Below the pieces are notes generated by a model that did not search any database, was not told where the DNA came from, and worked only from the letters and a program-made list of their open reading frames with translations. This document shows positions 45,801 to 56,532 of a DNA stretch of 64,000 bases, one piece after another (position 1 is the first letter of the stretch; each line of letters begins with the position of its first letter). Made by a program: the position numbers and the translations under genes. This DNA is from Oscarella lobularis (taxonomy: Eukaryota; Porifera; Homoscleromorpha; Homosclerophorida; Oscarellidae): the NCBI RefSeq assembly GCF_947507565.1, contig NC_089187.1:1426001-1490000 (forward strand). The letters run 5' to 3'.

Positions 45801-47154
45801 TCTCAGTCTAGCAGTCAAAAAAGAAACTAATTTAAGTAGAATTATACTTATTTATATATGCTCTGGAAAAAAGTGGTACTGCCCGAACCGTACCAGTCGC
45901 ACCACCTCTGACGGCCCTGCCGCTAGTGTTGACGGCAAGAAACAGAAGCATCGTCCATAACTAGCGCACGCTATGGAAAACTCCAAATTCATACATCTGC
46001 AACATTCAGTATCTTGCGGAACAGGTATATTCATTAGATAGAAATCGTTTTCGTTCAGCAGATATTTTACGTAGGTGCTGAGCACAACGGTTGCCAACGC
46101 TACCAGACATGCCAAGTGTCAAGCATTGCGCGTGAATGTCACGCATTAATGGCTTATGGCACGCCAACACGCATCGCTGCGTTTTCACGCATTTCAGATT
46201 TTTCACCTAATTTATCGCAGGCAATTACTAGATACATCATGTGCTATCTATCTTTGGTGCGATTACAAGTTGTGCGTGTGCTGTGCACGTACGCGTTCGT
46301 TAGGAAGATAGTTCGCACGATCATTCAGATCTTCTCATTCTCGAAGCGAATGAAGGTAGGAAAGCATTCTTTTGTTTGTCGCGCACGCCGTCTCATATTC
46401 TGCCGTCTCTGTGGAGTCGATTCTGACTCCAGTAGCGATGACGACAACGGCGATCTTCACCCTTCGCCACCTAACCCAAAGAGAGCTAAAGCGGCTCGCA
46501 GCGGAGCTGCAAAATATATAACTGTCGGTACAACGAAGACTGAGAAAAGGTTTCCTTTTATCAGAAGAGGAAAAACCAGCCCAGCTTCTATGGAAGAAAG
46601 ATGCCAGCGGCTCTCACCAAGGAAAAGCTGATGTCAAACAACATCAAAAGTCTTCATGTCATGAAAAAATATAAGCGTAATTGAACAAAACGCTTCGCTT
46701 CTTACAATGGGCTTTGTTCCACGGCAGAGCTTGCTTGAGAAAAAGGTAGTGTGTCAAACAATAAAGAATCTCAAACAAGCTTTCCTAGATAAGAAGAGCA
46801 GAGGTGAAAATAACAATGTTTTTGACCGAGCACAATGTTCCCATCGCCGTCATGGATCACACGTCGCTAGTGCTTAAAAATATCTTTCCAGAATCCGCAA
46901 TTGCTAAGGGATTTTCTTGCGCAAAGACTAAAACTACACTCATTATTAATGACGCTCTTTGCCTTCATTTTGAAACCGAACTTGTGGATCAAATTAAAAC
47001 AAAACCCTTTCTCAATTGCTATTGACGAATTTAACGACACTGACTTACTAAGAATGAACCCTGTTACTATTAGTTTCATGAAAAGCAGATGAAAGCAACA
47101 ACAAAATTTCTGGAGTTTGAAGTGCTACCGCTGAAGTCATCTTCCCTGCTTTAA

Positions 47155-48204
47155 AGGGGAACTGAAGTGGCAAAAAAATTTATCCCGATTACTGCTGTTT
47201 CGTGTCTACGTGAATACGTACGATTCGATAGTGTTAGTCAAAATTTTGTAACCCAAAGTTTCGCGGCTCTATAACACTCTAAAGTTTAGTGGGCGGAGTA
47301 AGGCATGACGTCACAATAGGAACGGAAGGGGCGTTTTGGCTGCTTCCAGTACTTCTTTGACAGCTTCTAGAGTCGAATTCGCTTACTAGCTATGATAGAC
47401 TTTACCGATTTACGGTAGATACTGATACAAAGAAGCTATAGCTTCGACGTCTAGCTCCATTTTAAGGAAATAAGTGCAAGTTTCATTTTCGGGGAAACCG
47501 CTCCGTCTTCTAACTAGGTTTTGAACAAACGCGGGGTTTACTGTATAATTGAAACAGTTTCAAACGGTTCTAGAGAGGCGAACGTCGTTGTAGGCATGAT
47601 TTCGGCGGCTACCGAAATAGCGGCCGAAACTGGATGCAGCGAAATGCACTGATTGCCTAAAACGGGGCGCAGTATCGCTTATTCAAAGCGATCTGAACTA
47701 GAACTGACGCTCGGCATACGTCCTTGTTGAGAAAAATCGTGCTGTATAGGCTATCGAAAATGTACTGGAAGCAGCAGAAAAACCCACTTCCGTTCCTATT
47801 GTGACGTCACTGACTCTTCTACGCCCAAACTAAAGTGGCTCTAAGTCCGCGCCTAAGGATCGCGATTCAGCTGATAGGAATCGCCCAGTATCGACTTCCC
47901 GAAGATTTGTCCCGTGTCTAAGGCTCTCATGAGTGCAGCTTCGATTTCGTCTTGCGATCGTCCTGTCTTCATAAGACGTTTGCAGATTCTGCCTTTGGTT
48001 GGGCGCTTTTTTTGTCGCTTAATCACGCGTATCGCCAATCGAATTTCGTCTTCGATATCTTTCATTTCTTATTGGCAGTGGCTATTGTTACGACAGTCGT
48101 AACTGGACCTCAAGCTATTCTATCGTAATGGACTATCGCCATTAGAGTAGGCCTATCTATAGCTCAAGCATATCAAAAGTTTCCCTGACCACTTCAGTTC
48201 CCCT
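47155..48204. mobile_element. 1,050-base element with TTAA target duplication, non-autonomous
   Basis: Both ends read inward aggggaactgaagtgg (16 bases, perfect inverted repeat) and are flanked by TTAA (47151-47154 and 48205-48208). Removing it restores the hAT frame. TTAA duplications are typical of piggyBac and Kolobok elements. Inside is a second inverted repeat (about 47279-47352 against 47760-47836) around a tgacgtca core. No transposase is present. Confidence 0.9.
47853..48065 (-). CDS. SAMD1/KAT6-like winged-helix ORF (70 aa) inside the TTAA element
   Basis: The complete ORF reads DIEDEIRLAIRVIKRQKKRP, then GRICKRLMKTG, DEIEAALMRALDTGQIFG and GDSYQLNRDP. The pattern I-x-x-A-I-x-x-I-K-x-Q-K-x-R-P...I, then a helix and a beta-wing ending in Y-x-x-(N)-x-D-P, is that of the winged-helix domain of SAMD1 and KAT6A/B, which binds CpG-rich DNA. 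The ORF is just this domain, with ATG at 48065 and stop at 47853. It may be a captured exon or a DNA-binding factor used by the element. Confidence 0.55.
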   Translation of the reverse strand: MKDIEDEIRLAIRVIKRQKKRPTKGRICKRLMKTGRSQDEIEAALMRALDTGQIFGKSILGDSYQLNRDP

Positions 48205-48650
48205 TTAAACGAAGCTCTCACGACAAGATCCATTTTGTCGGATAATTGCGTGGGTCTTTCGGTTGACAACGCTTCAGTTAAAATTGGAAAACATAACAGT
48301 CTTCTTACCAGAGCAAAAGAAAAGAATTATTCTATTTGCATAATAGGATGCCTATGCCACATACTTCATAACACCGCTCAAAAGGTTGCTCGCAGTTTTA
48401 GAAATGTGAGAGAGAATAATATAAGGTACAATTTAATTGTGGATTTGAGATTCCTCGTTTTGATGTAAAAGACGCAATGATTCATCTTTTGCATTACTTT
48501 GATAAAAGCACTAAAGGAAGGCCGAGTTTTCAGGTTCGTATCCCAACCTTTGGTATGTCTTATTTTCTTTGTTGCAGAATATGCAGACTTTGTGGTGTAG
48601 AATTTAGAAAAGCTATTCATCACATTAATATTAGGTGGTAAATCTTAATT

Positions 48651-49165
48651 TCAAGTAGAATAGCAGGGGTGCGGTCCTCCTTGATTGGTTGGTATGTGTA
48701 GATGCTGTAGGTGATTGCAGCCTGCTTTCTTGTAGTTGAAAGTGTCCTCAACCACAATGCAGGATCCTTTATCCGCTTTTTTGTTTATTATGTCCCTGTA
48801 TAATGTTAGGCCCTTGAGTGCTTGTTGTTCTACGGGTGTAATATTGAGTCGGGGTCGTTTTGGTTTCAGTCCCAAAACATGATTTTGTAACACCGTGATA
48901 AATCGTTCCAATTTAGTATTTTTCACTTTTTCAAGTGTAAAAGAGGATTTGGGCTTATACGGTTGTCGTGGGTTGGATTTGTTCATGGGATTTTGGTATG
49001 TGAAGTAATATTGGAGGCGGACCTTTCGTACAAAGGCCCGTACCGACATGAGGTCGTAGTGGTGTAGGACAGAAGGATAGGCCCTTGTGTAAGAGGAAAT
49101 GTTTGTGGGTTGTTAGAACGCGTTGTGGAAGGTTGACAACCGTATTCATAGATCCGCGAGCGCAA
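48651..49165 (-). mobile_element. Penelope-like retroelement fragment, broken
   Basis: Minus-strand frames read VVNLPQRVLTTHKHFLLHKG, LSFCPTP, then after a frame change ITPVEQQALKGL and IINKKADKGSCIVVED. This is the order N-L-S-x-x-x-L...GL-x-F-x-P-T and I-x-x-A-D-K-G of Penelope-like and related RT N-termini. The catalytic RT part is missing. Confidence 0.55.
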
Positions 49166-49432
49166 GCACCGAAGCCGTCTATTTTTTTATTTCTGGCGTT
49201 TTGAACGCCCTCTGCCGTTGCTGGCTCGGCCTTGCCTTGCGTCGTTTCCAGGTTCTTCCCCGCCTCTTTTTCGCGCTGCGTACAGGTAAGGCACGTTTAA
49301 ATTGGCAGTCATGGGTTATAGAGAGAATACCTTCGGCATGTCGTTTTCTGTTTGCACGCGCGAACAGGGTTGAGACCTGTCTGTCCGAATCAGCATGCCC
49401 GTCACTCAAAATTCGATCGTATTGGTCCTAGA

Positions 49433-49960
49433 TCAGGTCCCCCGCCGAACCGCTCTCGTAGTGAGCGCTCGCGTTCCACGGCGAGAACCTGATCTTTTTC
49501 GAGGGCCTCCACGACCCTCGTGTAATGGGTCACCAGAGCATCCAAGATGCTCTGTTGATATTCCTTCTTCATTGCCGCGATAATGTCCAGAATTGACGTG
49601 TCTCGCGGACGGAATGGATTGATGATGAGTGCAGGTCATCCCCCGTGGGGAATGACCTGTTTGCGCGTATTTTTTGTGTTCCGTGAGACGCATCTCCGCC
49701 TTCGTAATCGCTGCACCTGTCTGTACTTGAAAAGCCGCGAGGTCGAGAATGTTCTCCCGATCCTTCTCGCTCGGCTCCGGCGTCGACGCGGCGAGCGGCA
49801 CAACAGGCGGTGGTGGACGCAGCGGCGGAGCTCCTTCGTTGTCCGATTTATGTTTGAGGTACTTCTGGATTTTTCTCTCAAGGAGATTGTCCAGAAGCAC
49901 CCCGAAGTTGCAACGTTTGATACATTCATCCAACGCATAGTCGCTCGACGGTGGAAGAGA
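49433..49960 (-). CDS. Hypothetical coiled-coil/Pro-rich protein fragment
   Basis: On the minus strand one reads LDECIKRCNFGVLLDNLLER, a Pro-rich stretch (PPLRPPPPVVPLAAS), an Ala/Glu-rich helix, and, after a frame change near 49640, SILDIIAAMKKEYQQSILDA with VVEALEKDQVLAVERERSLR. Codon choice is GC-rich. No family is recognised. Confidence 0.3.
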   Translation of the reverse strand, partial: SLPPSSDYALDECIKRCNFGVLLDNLLERKIQKYLKHKSDNEGAPPLRPPPPVVPLAASTPEPSEKDRENILDLAAFQVQTGAAITKAEMRLTEHKKYAQTGHSPRGMTCTHHQSIPSARHVNSGHYRGNEEGISTEHLGCSGDPLHEGRGGPRKRSGSRRGTRALTTRAVRRGT

Positions 49961-49989
49961 TCTCTTTTGGGGGATCAAATAGACAGCGC

Positions 49990-51114
49990 CAGAGAGGCTG
50001 CTGTAAAGGCCGCCGAAGAGGCTTCGTCCGCAGCTCATACTCTACTTCAATTAGGGGAAACGGTAGAGGCTATTACGCCTGACTGTGACACGCGTGCTTG
50101 CCAAACCGATATAGGTGGTGACGATCTGCTTGCTGACGCGAAGGAATGTTGTCAACTTCAAGCACAACTGCACACTTTGCGAGAGTCTTCCATCTCAGAA
50201 TTTTCCGAAAAGCGTTTTCATGGAGACGATGGACGAGTAAAATTTTACACCGGGTTGCCGTCCTTCGGTCATCTTCAGGCAGTGTACAGATTGGTTGTGG
50301 GAGGGGTTGATGATGCCTCTTCTTCGGTCGTGCCAATGTTTCATCAATTTGTAGCTGTTTTATGCAAGCTGAGGCTTAATTTAATGGATCAAGATTTGGC
50401 TTACCGACTAAACGTCACTCAACCGACGTTTTCCCGGTGTTTCACCAAATGGATTGACATCATGTGCTGCAGTGCATACGACTGAAACCACTCGTTCAAT
50501 GGCCGACAAGAGACGCTGTACGCAAGACAATGCCGCTCGAATTTCGACGTCACTTTCCCCAGTGTGTTGCAGTAACTGATTGCTTTGAGGTTTTTACGGA
50601 ACGAGCTTCTGACCTAAAGGCAAAGGCGCAGTCATACTCTAATTACAAGCATCATCAAACCGTGAAATTTTTGATTGCCCTGTGTCCCTCTGGCGCCATT
50701 TCATTTATCTCTCAAGGATGGGGCGGTAGAACGTCTGATAAACATTTTACTGAAAATTGTGGCATTTTGTCTAACCTCTTGCATGGTGACATGATTATGG
50801 CAGATCGTGGATTTAACATTTCACAAGCAGTAGCTTCATACGGAGCAACGCTAAAAACTCCTCCTTTTACTAAGAGACGCAGTCAATTACCAAAGGAAGA
50901 AGTCGACTTTGCCAGGCAGCTTTCTCGAGTGAGAATACATGTGGAAAGAATAATATCATTGCTGCGACGAAAGTACACCCTCCTCTCTTCTACAGTACCA
51001 ATTAGACTTATAAAGAAGTGTTCGGACGATTCTGGAATGACAACCCTAGACAAAATTGCTGTAATAGGTAGTGCTTTATGCAATTGCTGTGACTCTATTG
51101 TACCTAGTCATTGA
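49990..51114 (+). pseudogene. DDE_4 (IS5/Harbinger-type) transposase of copy 2, frameshifted
   Basis: A helical N-terminal part (AVKAAEEASSAAHTLLQLGE) leads to VKFYTGLPSFGHLQAVY and an HTH (DLAYRLNVTQPTFSRCFTKW). A frameshift near 50480 moves to LKPLVQWPTRDAVRKTMP and the catalytic core: VAVTDCFEVFTER (first Asp), WGGRTSDKHFTE, IMADRGFNI (second Asp) and VRIHVERIISLLRR (Glu). The end TTLDKIAVIGSALCNCCDSI is typical. Any zinc-finger N-terminus lies further upstream or is lost. Confidence 0.8.
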
Positions 51115-51123
51115 TTGAATGAT

Positions 51124-52920
51124 TTATTTCTTCTTTTCAGCACTTCTATTTTTTCTACACTCAGGACAGAGCCATTCACCTTTCGGAACTTTAGTGATCC
51201 AGAGGCATTCCGTGTGGAACCACTGAATAATGCAGTTGCTGTTGTCGCAACCAATCATTTCTCTTCCTTCCTCTTCTTCTCTTTTGCAGAAGCACCACGT
51301 TGGACGCCCAGTCTTGTTCTTTGGAACGCATTGCGCTGTCTGCCTGGTGTAATATTTTGCAAGTAACTCCGGTAAAATGCCACATCGATAAAAAATTTTA
51401 ACTTTCAGTAGCTCCCTCGAGAGAAAATCGTTGTCAATGACAACCCTTTCCACAAAGAAACAACTCGGTGTCCAAACAACGAAATCGCAATATTCTGACG
51501 AAGACAGCAGCATTTGTAATTGGATTTGATAATAGTAGGCGTGATCTCTCGCCAGAGCAAAAAACCATCACTTCCCTTCAGGCAGAAATCAGGCTGGCGA
51601 GCGGCTTCAGTTAATGATTGCCCCTCGCATCGAACAGGACATTTCACCTCTACCACTCCTTCACCGCAGCAGTCGCAGCATACTATGCTGTCGGGTGTAG
51701 CGCCAAGTTGAGGAAATTGGGGTCGAACAATAAGTCCGCATGGTTTCAACCTCAAATTGCGATGTTCGCGTTTCCGCACCTTTTCGTACGCTTGAAGAGC
51801 CGTTGCCTCCTTGCTAGAACCCCACGAGGTGGCTTCACTAAAGAATTTGTAGCTCTCAGGATAGCAAATACGCTTGATCAACGAAATTGATGGCCTGCCA
51901 CTTTCCGAGTCTGTGCGCGCCGCTGCCTTGAAATTCGACGCAGTAACACGGCCAGCGCGATGACGAAACCAGAGACGACTCCTAGCTTGTCGTTTGGTCT
52001 GTTCTTCGATTGTTCTCGATTGAGATTCGGAAACAACGATTTTGCTAAAGACATCTTCGCTCGCTTCCAAAATCTCGGAATAAGAAAGGGTAGCTAATGA
52101 ATCGTTATATAAATCTGTCAGGATCATGGGCTGATCCGTTTCGAGAAAAGCATCCCAATAGTTTGGCTGCAGCGAAAGTATGACTGATGCCTTGCCCGCA
52201 CTTCGACAAGTTTTCGTAGAAGCTTTTTAATTCGTCGTTCGTCGGAGCGGAACTGGCCACTGCCTTAGTCCTTGGCACAGTTGCGCTGCTGCTGCTGCTG
52301 CTTCCTGCATCAGCGCTACTCGCAGAGAGATTCATCTTCTTCGGAGGGACAAAATCGATTTCGGCTGTTGGAGCGAAGGGAGCCGCTTTTCCAGATAGAT
52401 CAGCCCACCGACATGGTACTGACGTACACGATGCATTATTTGCCCTTTCTGCTGTATAAATCGCTGCAAATAGAAGAGCCGCCACATGCGAGCACGCTTC
52501 ACCCAATCCTGCCATGCACGTGCAGTGGGCACATAAGACGGTTCCATTCTCCTCGGCTCCCACCCAAGAGCGTAAATACGGAGCGTTCACTGCTTGAGAA
52601 TGTCCAACCTTACCGAGGACGACGTATTTGGATGGCTTCGCTACACGAACGTCTGTTACCCACCCAGCCGTGAAAAACTTGTACCCGTCGAGACTTTTGT
52701 ACGCCTTCAGCGATTCTTTCGTGTACAGGCTCAGGGTGTTGATAAGATAGTTGTAGACGTCAGGAAATTCGATAGAAGGCCAAGTGTCACTCGTAGCAGC
52801 TGAATCTATCACTTACGGATCGTCAACGTCGGGACCGATGATGGCGAGTTTCTCCAAGTAGCGACTCTTAGCTTCGTCTTCGAGAGCGAAATAGTAGGAG
52901 GAAAAGCGTTGCGAAGACAT
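51124..52920 (-). pseudogene. SWIM-YqaJ-PHD nuclease of copy 2, one stop and two frameshifts
   Basis: The start is MSSQRFSSYYFALEDEAKSR; the frame reads IGPDVDDP then TAA at about 52810, where relatives have a conserved DPY, then [20 protein letters not shown] motif follows ([20 protein letters not shown]). A frameshift near 52150 leads to [20 protein letters not shown] and the YqaJ domain (HRAGRVTASNFK, GATPDSIVCC, GVVEVKCPV). A second frameshift near 51555 is needed for DHAYYYQIQ. The C-terminus adds a PHD finger (CFCK, CDN, WFHTEC, WLCPEC) that copy 1 lacks. Confidence 0.8.
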
Positions 52921-54619
52921 GGCAGTAAGCGAATAGGCCGCTGCTAGCGCGTGCGAGTGAACAGCGCATGCCACTCAAACCCCGAAGACTTTTTGCCACC
53001 CATGCGCGCGTCCATGTGACGTCATGAATATGATCTATAAGTGCTCGGTCAAAATCGGACATGTGGCTCTTTTTCGAACGATGTGAAGAGTCTCCTTCGG
53101 CGAAATGCACTATTTGCGGAAAGCTGTTAGCGTTAAGAGGTGGAACAAGTAATCTACGCGACCATCTGACAAAACTTCACGGCTCTACTTACGAAAAAGC
53201 TGTCAAAGGAAGCGGTCACAAAGGAAAGGAAACGTCAGGAGAGACTCTCGATGCGTTTGTTCGAACGAAGTCGTGTTCCGCGACGGGATCACGTGAAATT
53301 ACACACAAAATAGCAACTATGATTGTTGTCGACATGAGGCCAATCAGAATGGTAGAATGCGCTGGATTCAAGAGTCTTCTGTCGTTTCTAGAACCAGGAT
53401 ACACTGTGCCAAGCCACCAGAGTGCTTCGGATATGATCTCATTGAGGCATAGACAAGGAAAGCAAAAACTTATTAATGAATTGGCTAAAGCATCATCTGT
53501 CGCATTAACAACAGACATGTGGACCAGCATTACTATGGATGCCTATATGACAGTGACTGCCCATTATGTTTCTAAGCATCGGGAGATGGTATCGTGCGTC
53601 TTAGAAACAAGTCACTTCCCAGAACGACACACAGGCCAAAACATAGCGGAAAAACTCTTTGAAGTCACAAATGAATACAAAATTCAAACCAAAATATCTG
53701 CCGTTGTTCATGATCAAGCTTCAAACATTGAGCTTGCAATGAGAATTTTAGAAGATCAAGGTTGGTTGAATTGACTGTGTGCAGCTCATCGGCTTCAAAG
53801 AAGTATTGCTCATGGTCTGTCTAGTAACGGAATTGCAAGACTTCTTTCTGCGTCTCGAAAGCTTGTAGGGCACTTCCGGCACAGTGTCCTTGCAACAGAA
53901 GCCTTAAGGTTACGACAGAAATCGATGCAGAAAGAAGTAGAGAAATTAAAGATTGACTGCTCTACTAGATGGAATTCAAGCTTTTACATGTTGCAGACGC
54001 TACTTCGACAGCGATGGCCAATTTCGGCAGTTTGATGACAGCGTCACCAAGCGGGCAGATCACACGTTAGACCTTCGCCAAGAGCAGTGGCAGCTTGCAA
54101 GGATTTAGTTAAATGTCTCGAGCCTTTTGAAACGGCGACGACATTCTTTAGCGCAGAAAAGCATTCAACGATATCATGCGTCATTCCCATAATCTGCGGA
54201 CTTCTTGACCAGCTGCGCGATTCTGCTGAGGATGCAGTAGCAATGAAATATTTCAAGGCATCTGTTCGCGAAGACCTCATTTCTAGATTTCACATTCGTA
54301 CGTCTCATGATTGGGTGAAAGAGTGGATTATTGTAGCAACGACAATTGATCCTCGGTTCAAAAGCTTAAGATTTCTAGCAGAAGATGAGGCAATAACAGA
54401 TAAGGAAGAGCTCGAAGAGAGGATGCAAAGCATTGAGACAAATGAACCAGAAGTTCAAGAAAATATACCGGTAACAGAAGATGAGCCGAAGAGCAAGAGG
54501 TCCAAACTTGATGCTTTGCTTGGCATCGAAGAAACAGGTGGAACTTCTACCGAAACAGATGAGCTTCAAGAAAATTTAGCAGAAAGAAACCAGCCACACT
54601 CTACCGATCCTCTTTGCTG

Positions 54620-54628
54620 GTGGAAAAA
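54620..54628 (+). repeat. Target site duplication of the Merlin element, left copy
   Basis: gtggaaaaa, identical to 58043-58051. Nine bases fit the 8-9 base duplication known for Merlin. Confidence 0.95.
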
Positions 54629-54940
54629 GGAAATGTTGAAGTATAGGGGGCCGGGCCGTGTTTCACGGTGCCGGCACCGTCTCCTCCCTGGCATCCATGT
54701 TGTGAATTATACGGGTCCGCATTCCACTCTATATATAGAACCTGGCACCGTTTCATTCGGGTCCACCAGACGCCATTCCTATATATAGAAGCGGGGGACC
54801 GCTTTATTCGGGGCCAAACGTCGCGTCTCTATATAGGACGCTGGACCCGTACAACACGGGGCCAAACAAAATAAGTCTATATATAGCAGCAGATTTTTTA
54901 TACGGGACAAACAGCATGAGACCCGAACAACACGGGGCCA
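54629..54940 (+). repeat. Left terminal inverted repeat of Merlin with subterminal motifs
   Basis: About 270 bases are nearly identical to the complement of 57775-58042, with weaker similarity continuing to about 54940. The motif (a/g)cccg(t/a)a(c/t)aacacggggcc recurs, alternating with ctatatatag. Further copies lie down to about 55085. Confidence 0.9.
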
Positions 54941-55297
54941 ACTGGGGACAAACCTGGGTCAACGGACATGCAGTTTTAATGATACGGGACCGTACGTAGG
55001 GTCGGACCCGAATAACACGGGGCCAGGGGCCATCACACGAATTTCCACGTCTGTACGAGTAATACGGGTCCTAAGGCAAAGAACGTATGGCACGCGTGAA
55101 TAGTTTCGATCTCCCACGGGAGTTACTTGGCAGGGTTTACGCTAGGTGACTCAAAGCAAGAAGACTATACGCAAAAATGCTTCAAAACTCGCCAAAATGG
55201 CGAGAAGAAGCCAGAAAACAGGTAACAGTACACTCAAAACGGCTTTGTTCGTAGAACTTTGTCCTGGCTACTCGATCACGTCGCTCCCTCAAGTAGT

Positions 55298-56269
55298 TCA
55301 GAAGAGATAGAGGTCAGCGATGGACTTCATGATGTACTCGAAAGCCTTGTTGCCATCGCTCCGTCCTTTTTCGTCTCGGCCGAATCGCTCTCTCCACATG
55401 ATCTCTTCAACCGTAGTTTTCGCGTTTTGAGCTTTCGTACGCTGCTCTTTCGTTTTTCCTGGGCGCATGTTTTCCACCGCGAGCTTGACTCTTTTCCAAT
55501 AATCTTTTATCTCGTCCGTTGCAGGAATCCCGACGACAAACTGACGCGTCGATTGATCAGAATTTTGAGCGGCGACTCGGAGATCGCCGGCAGCGACGTC
55601 CGCCGAATGTCCAGTGCGGATTATTGTCGTACCTTCGCAGGTATGCGCCGCGATCGTCGAAAGTAGTGCCTCTGCTTCCACGTTTGCTGTAATTTCCACG
55701 TAGGATTACTTCAGACGCGGATCATACAACGCAACGACGTACCTCTCCTCGCCTTCCGTCTAATCAAATATTGATTTTTTTGAAAATGGATGCAGTTAGC
55801 ATTATTTACATACCGAACTATTGATTGTGACGACTTTTGAGTGAAGGAAGACTTTCAGCCCGTGCCCGCCAAGGAATATTTTACTGCGGTTTTTAGAAAT
55901 GATTCCACTGAAGACTTCTCTAATCATTTCATAGTAGGATAGTGCGGCTTTCGCCGAAATCGGGTTCGACAGAAACTTTCTCAAGGCACTCACAGGCGTT
56001 TCATTAGCCCATGCGTAAGTAAGTTGTAGCATCTGTGGAAGACCTAACTTTGATTCGGCGAAAAGTGATCCCTGGCGAATGGACTTTTTTCGCCGGCACT
56101 GTGCTGCTGGGCATCTCCAAGTAAAGCCGTCCTTTACGTCGGTGCGCCGATTCCAATGCATTTCTTCCCCGCAATCGCATCTTCGTGCTTTTGCGAGAAG
56201 GCTGTTGTCTTTGTAGAAATTGACCGTTTTCTCTATTGTTTTCAGAGCATCCACTGCTTCTGCATTCAT
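55298..56269 (-). pseudogene. Second Merlin-type transposase with degenerate DDE triad, two exons
   Basis: Exon A (56269-55814) starts MNAEAVDALKTIEKTVNFYK and has a zinc ribbon (CDCGEEMHW, WRCPAAQCRRKKS) followed by the helical region aligned with the active paralogue. Intron 55760-55813 (54 bases) has a good donor (gtatgt), a perfect branch-point word (tgctaac) and acceptor gattag. Exon B (55759-55298) reads RYVVALYDPRLK, an in-frame TAA (55706-55708), then VEITANVEAEALLSTIAAHT and VKLAVENMRPGKTK, ending EEIMWRERFGRD. At the positions of the three catalytic residues it has FLHSK for QIDES, RTGHSADV for HSDMWAAY, and EIKDYW for AIESYW. Total length (about 304 codons) equals the active protein plus a short tail. 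Confidence 0.7.
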
Positions 56270-56322
56270 GTTCAGGGCAAAAATGTCGATCCGAAATGGC
56301 AACTTGGCAGACGTCGAGCCAA

Positions 56323-56355
56323 AAATGCCCGCGCGCGGAGAGCGCGGGCATTTTC
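56323..56355. promoter_or_regulatory. Hairpin between the two divergent Merlin genes
   Basis: Perfect 13-base stem (aaaatgcccgcgc / gcgcgggcatttt) with a 7-base loop, GC-rich. It lies inside the 263-base region between the two start codons (56269 minus, 56533 plus), which must hold both promoters. Confidence 0.7.
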
Positions 56356-56532
56356 CCGCGCAGACGCTTTCTCCGCCCAAAAGTCTGATTGGCTAATTTC
56401 GCTGCAGCTTCGATCCACTTCCGCATGACCTTTCCGTTTACGTTCGCGACGTAGGGACAAAAGAAAGCGCGCTTTAGTACCTGCTATTTTACTGGCTTCG
56501 TTGATTCAGTGTTGGTGGCTTCGGTTTGAAAA

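Larger units (their letters stand above)
46380..48650 (+). pseudogene. BED-type hAT transposase split by a TTAA element
   Basis: A zinc-finger start (FPFIRRGKTSP, and DVKQHQKSSCH after a frame change) precedes the ORF at 46804: VLKNIFPESAIAKGFSCAKT and a frame change into SIAIDEFNDTDLLRMNPVTI (first catalytic Asp position). After the insertion at 47155-48204 the frame resumes with SDNCVGLSVDNASVKIGKHN and IGCLCHILHNTAQKVARSF, then FDVKDAMIHLLHYFDKSTK and GVEFRKAIHHINIRW. The C-terminal dimerisation part is not seen. Confidence 0.75.
49990..52920. mobile_element. ISL2EU-like DNA transposon, copy 2 (ends not resolved)
   Basis: Same plan as the element at 11.6-15.8 kb: a DDE_4 transposase and a SWIM-YqaJ nuclease gene facing each other, with 9 bases between their stop codons (51114 and 51124). 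The two proteins are well diverged from copy 1. I could not find long inverted repeats around it, so the outer limits given are those of the genes. Confidence 0.7.

Noticed and set aside
55298-55699. Stand-alone unknown ORF inside the Merlin element
   Set aside because: It aligns with the second half of the Merlin transposase and is joined to the upstream exon by a good intron, so it is exon B of the second transposase.
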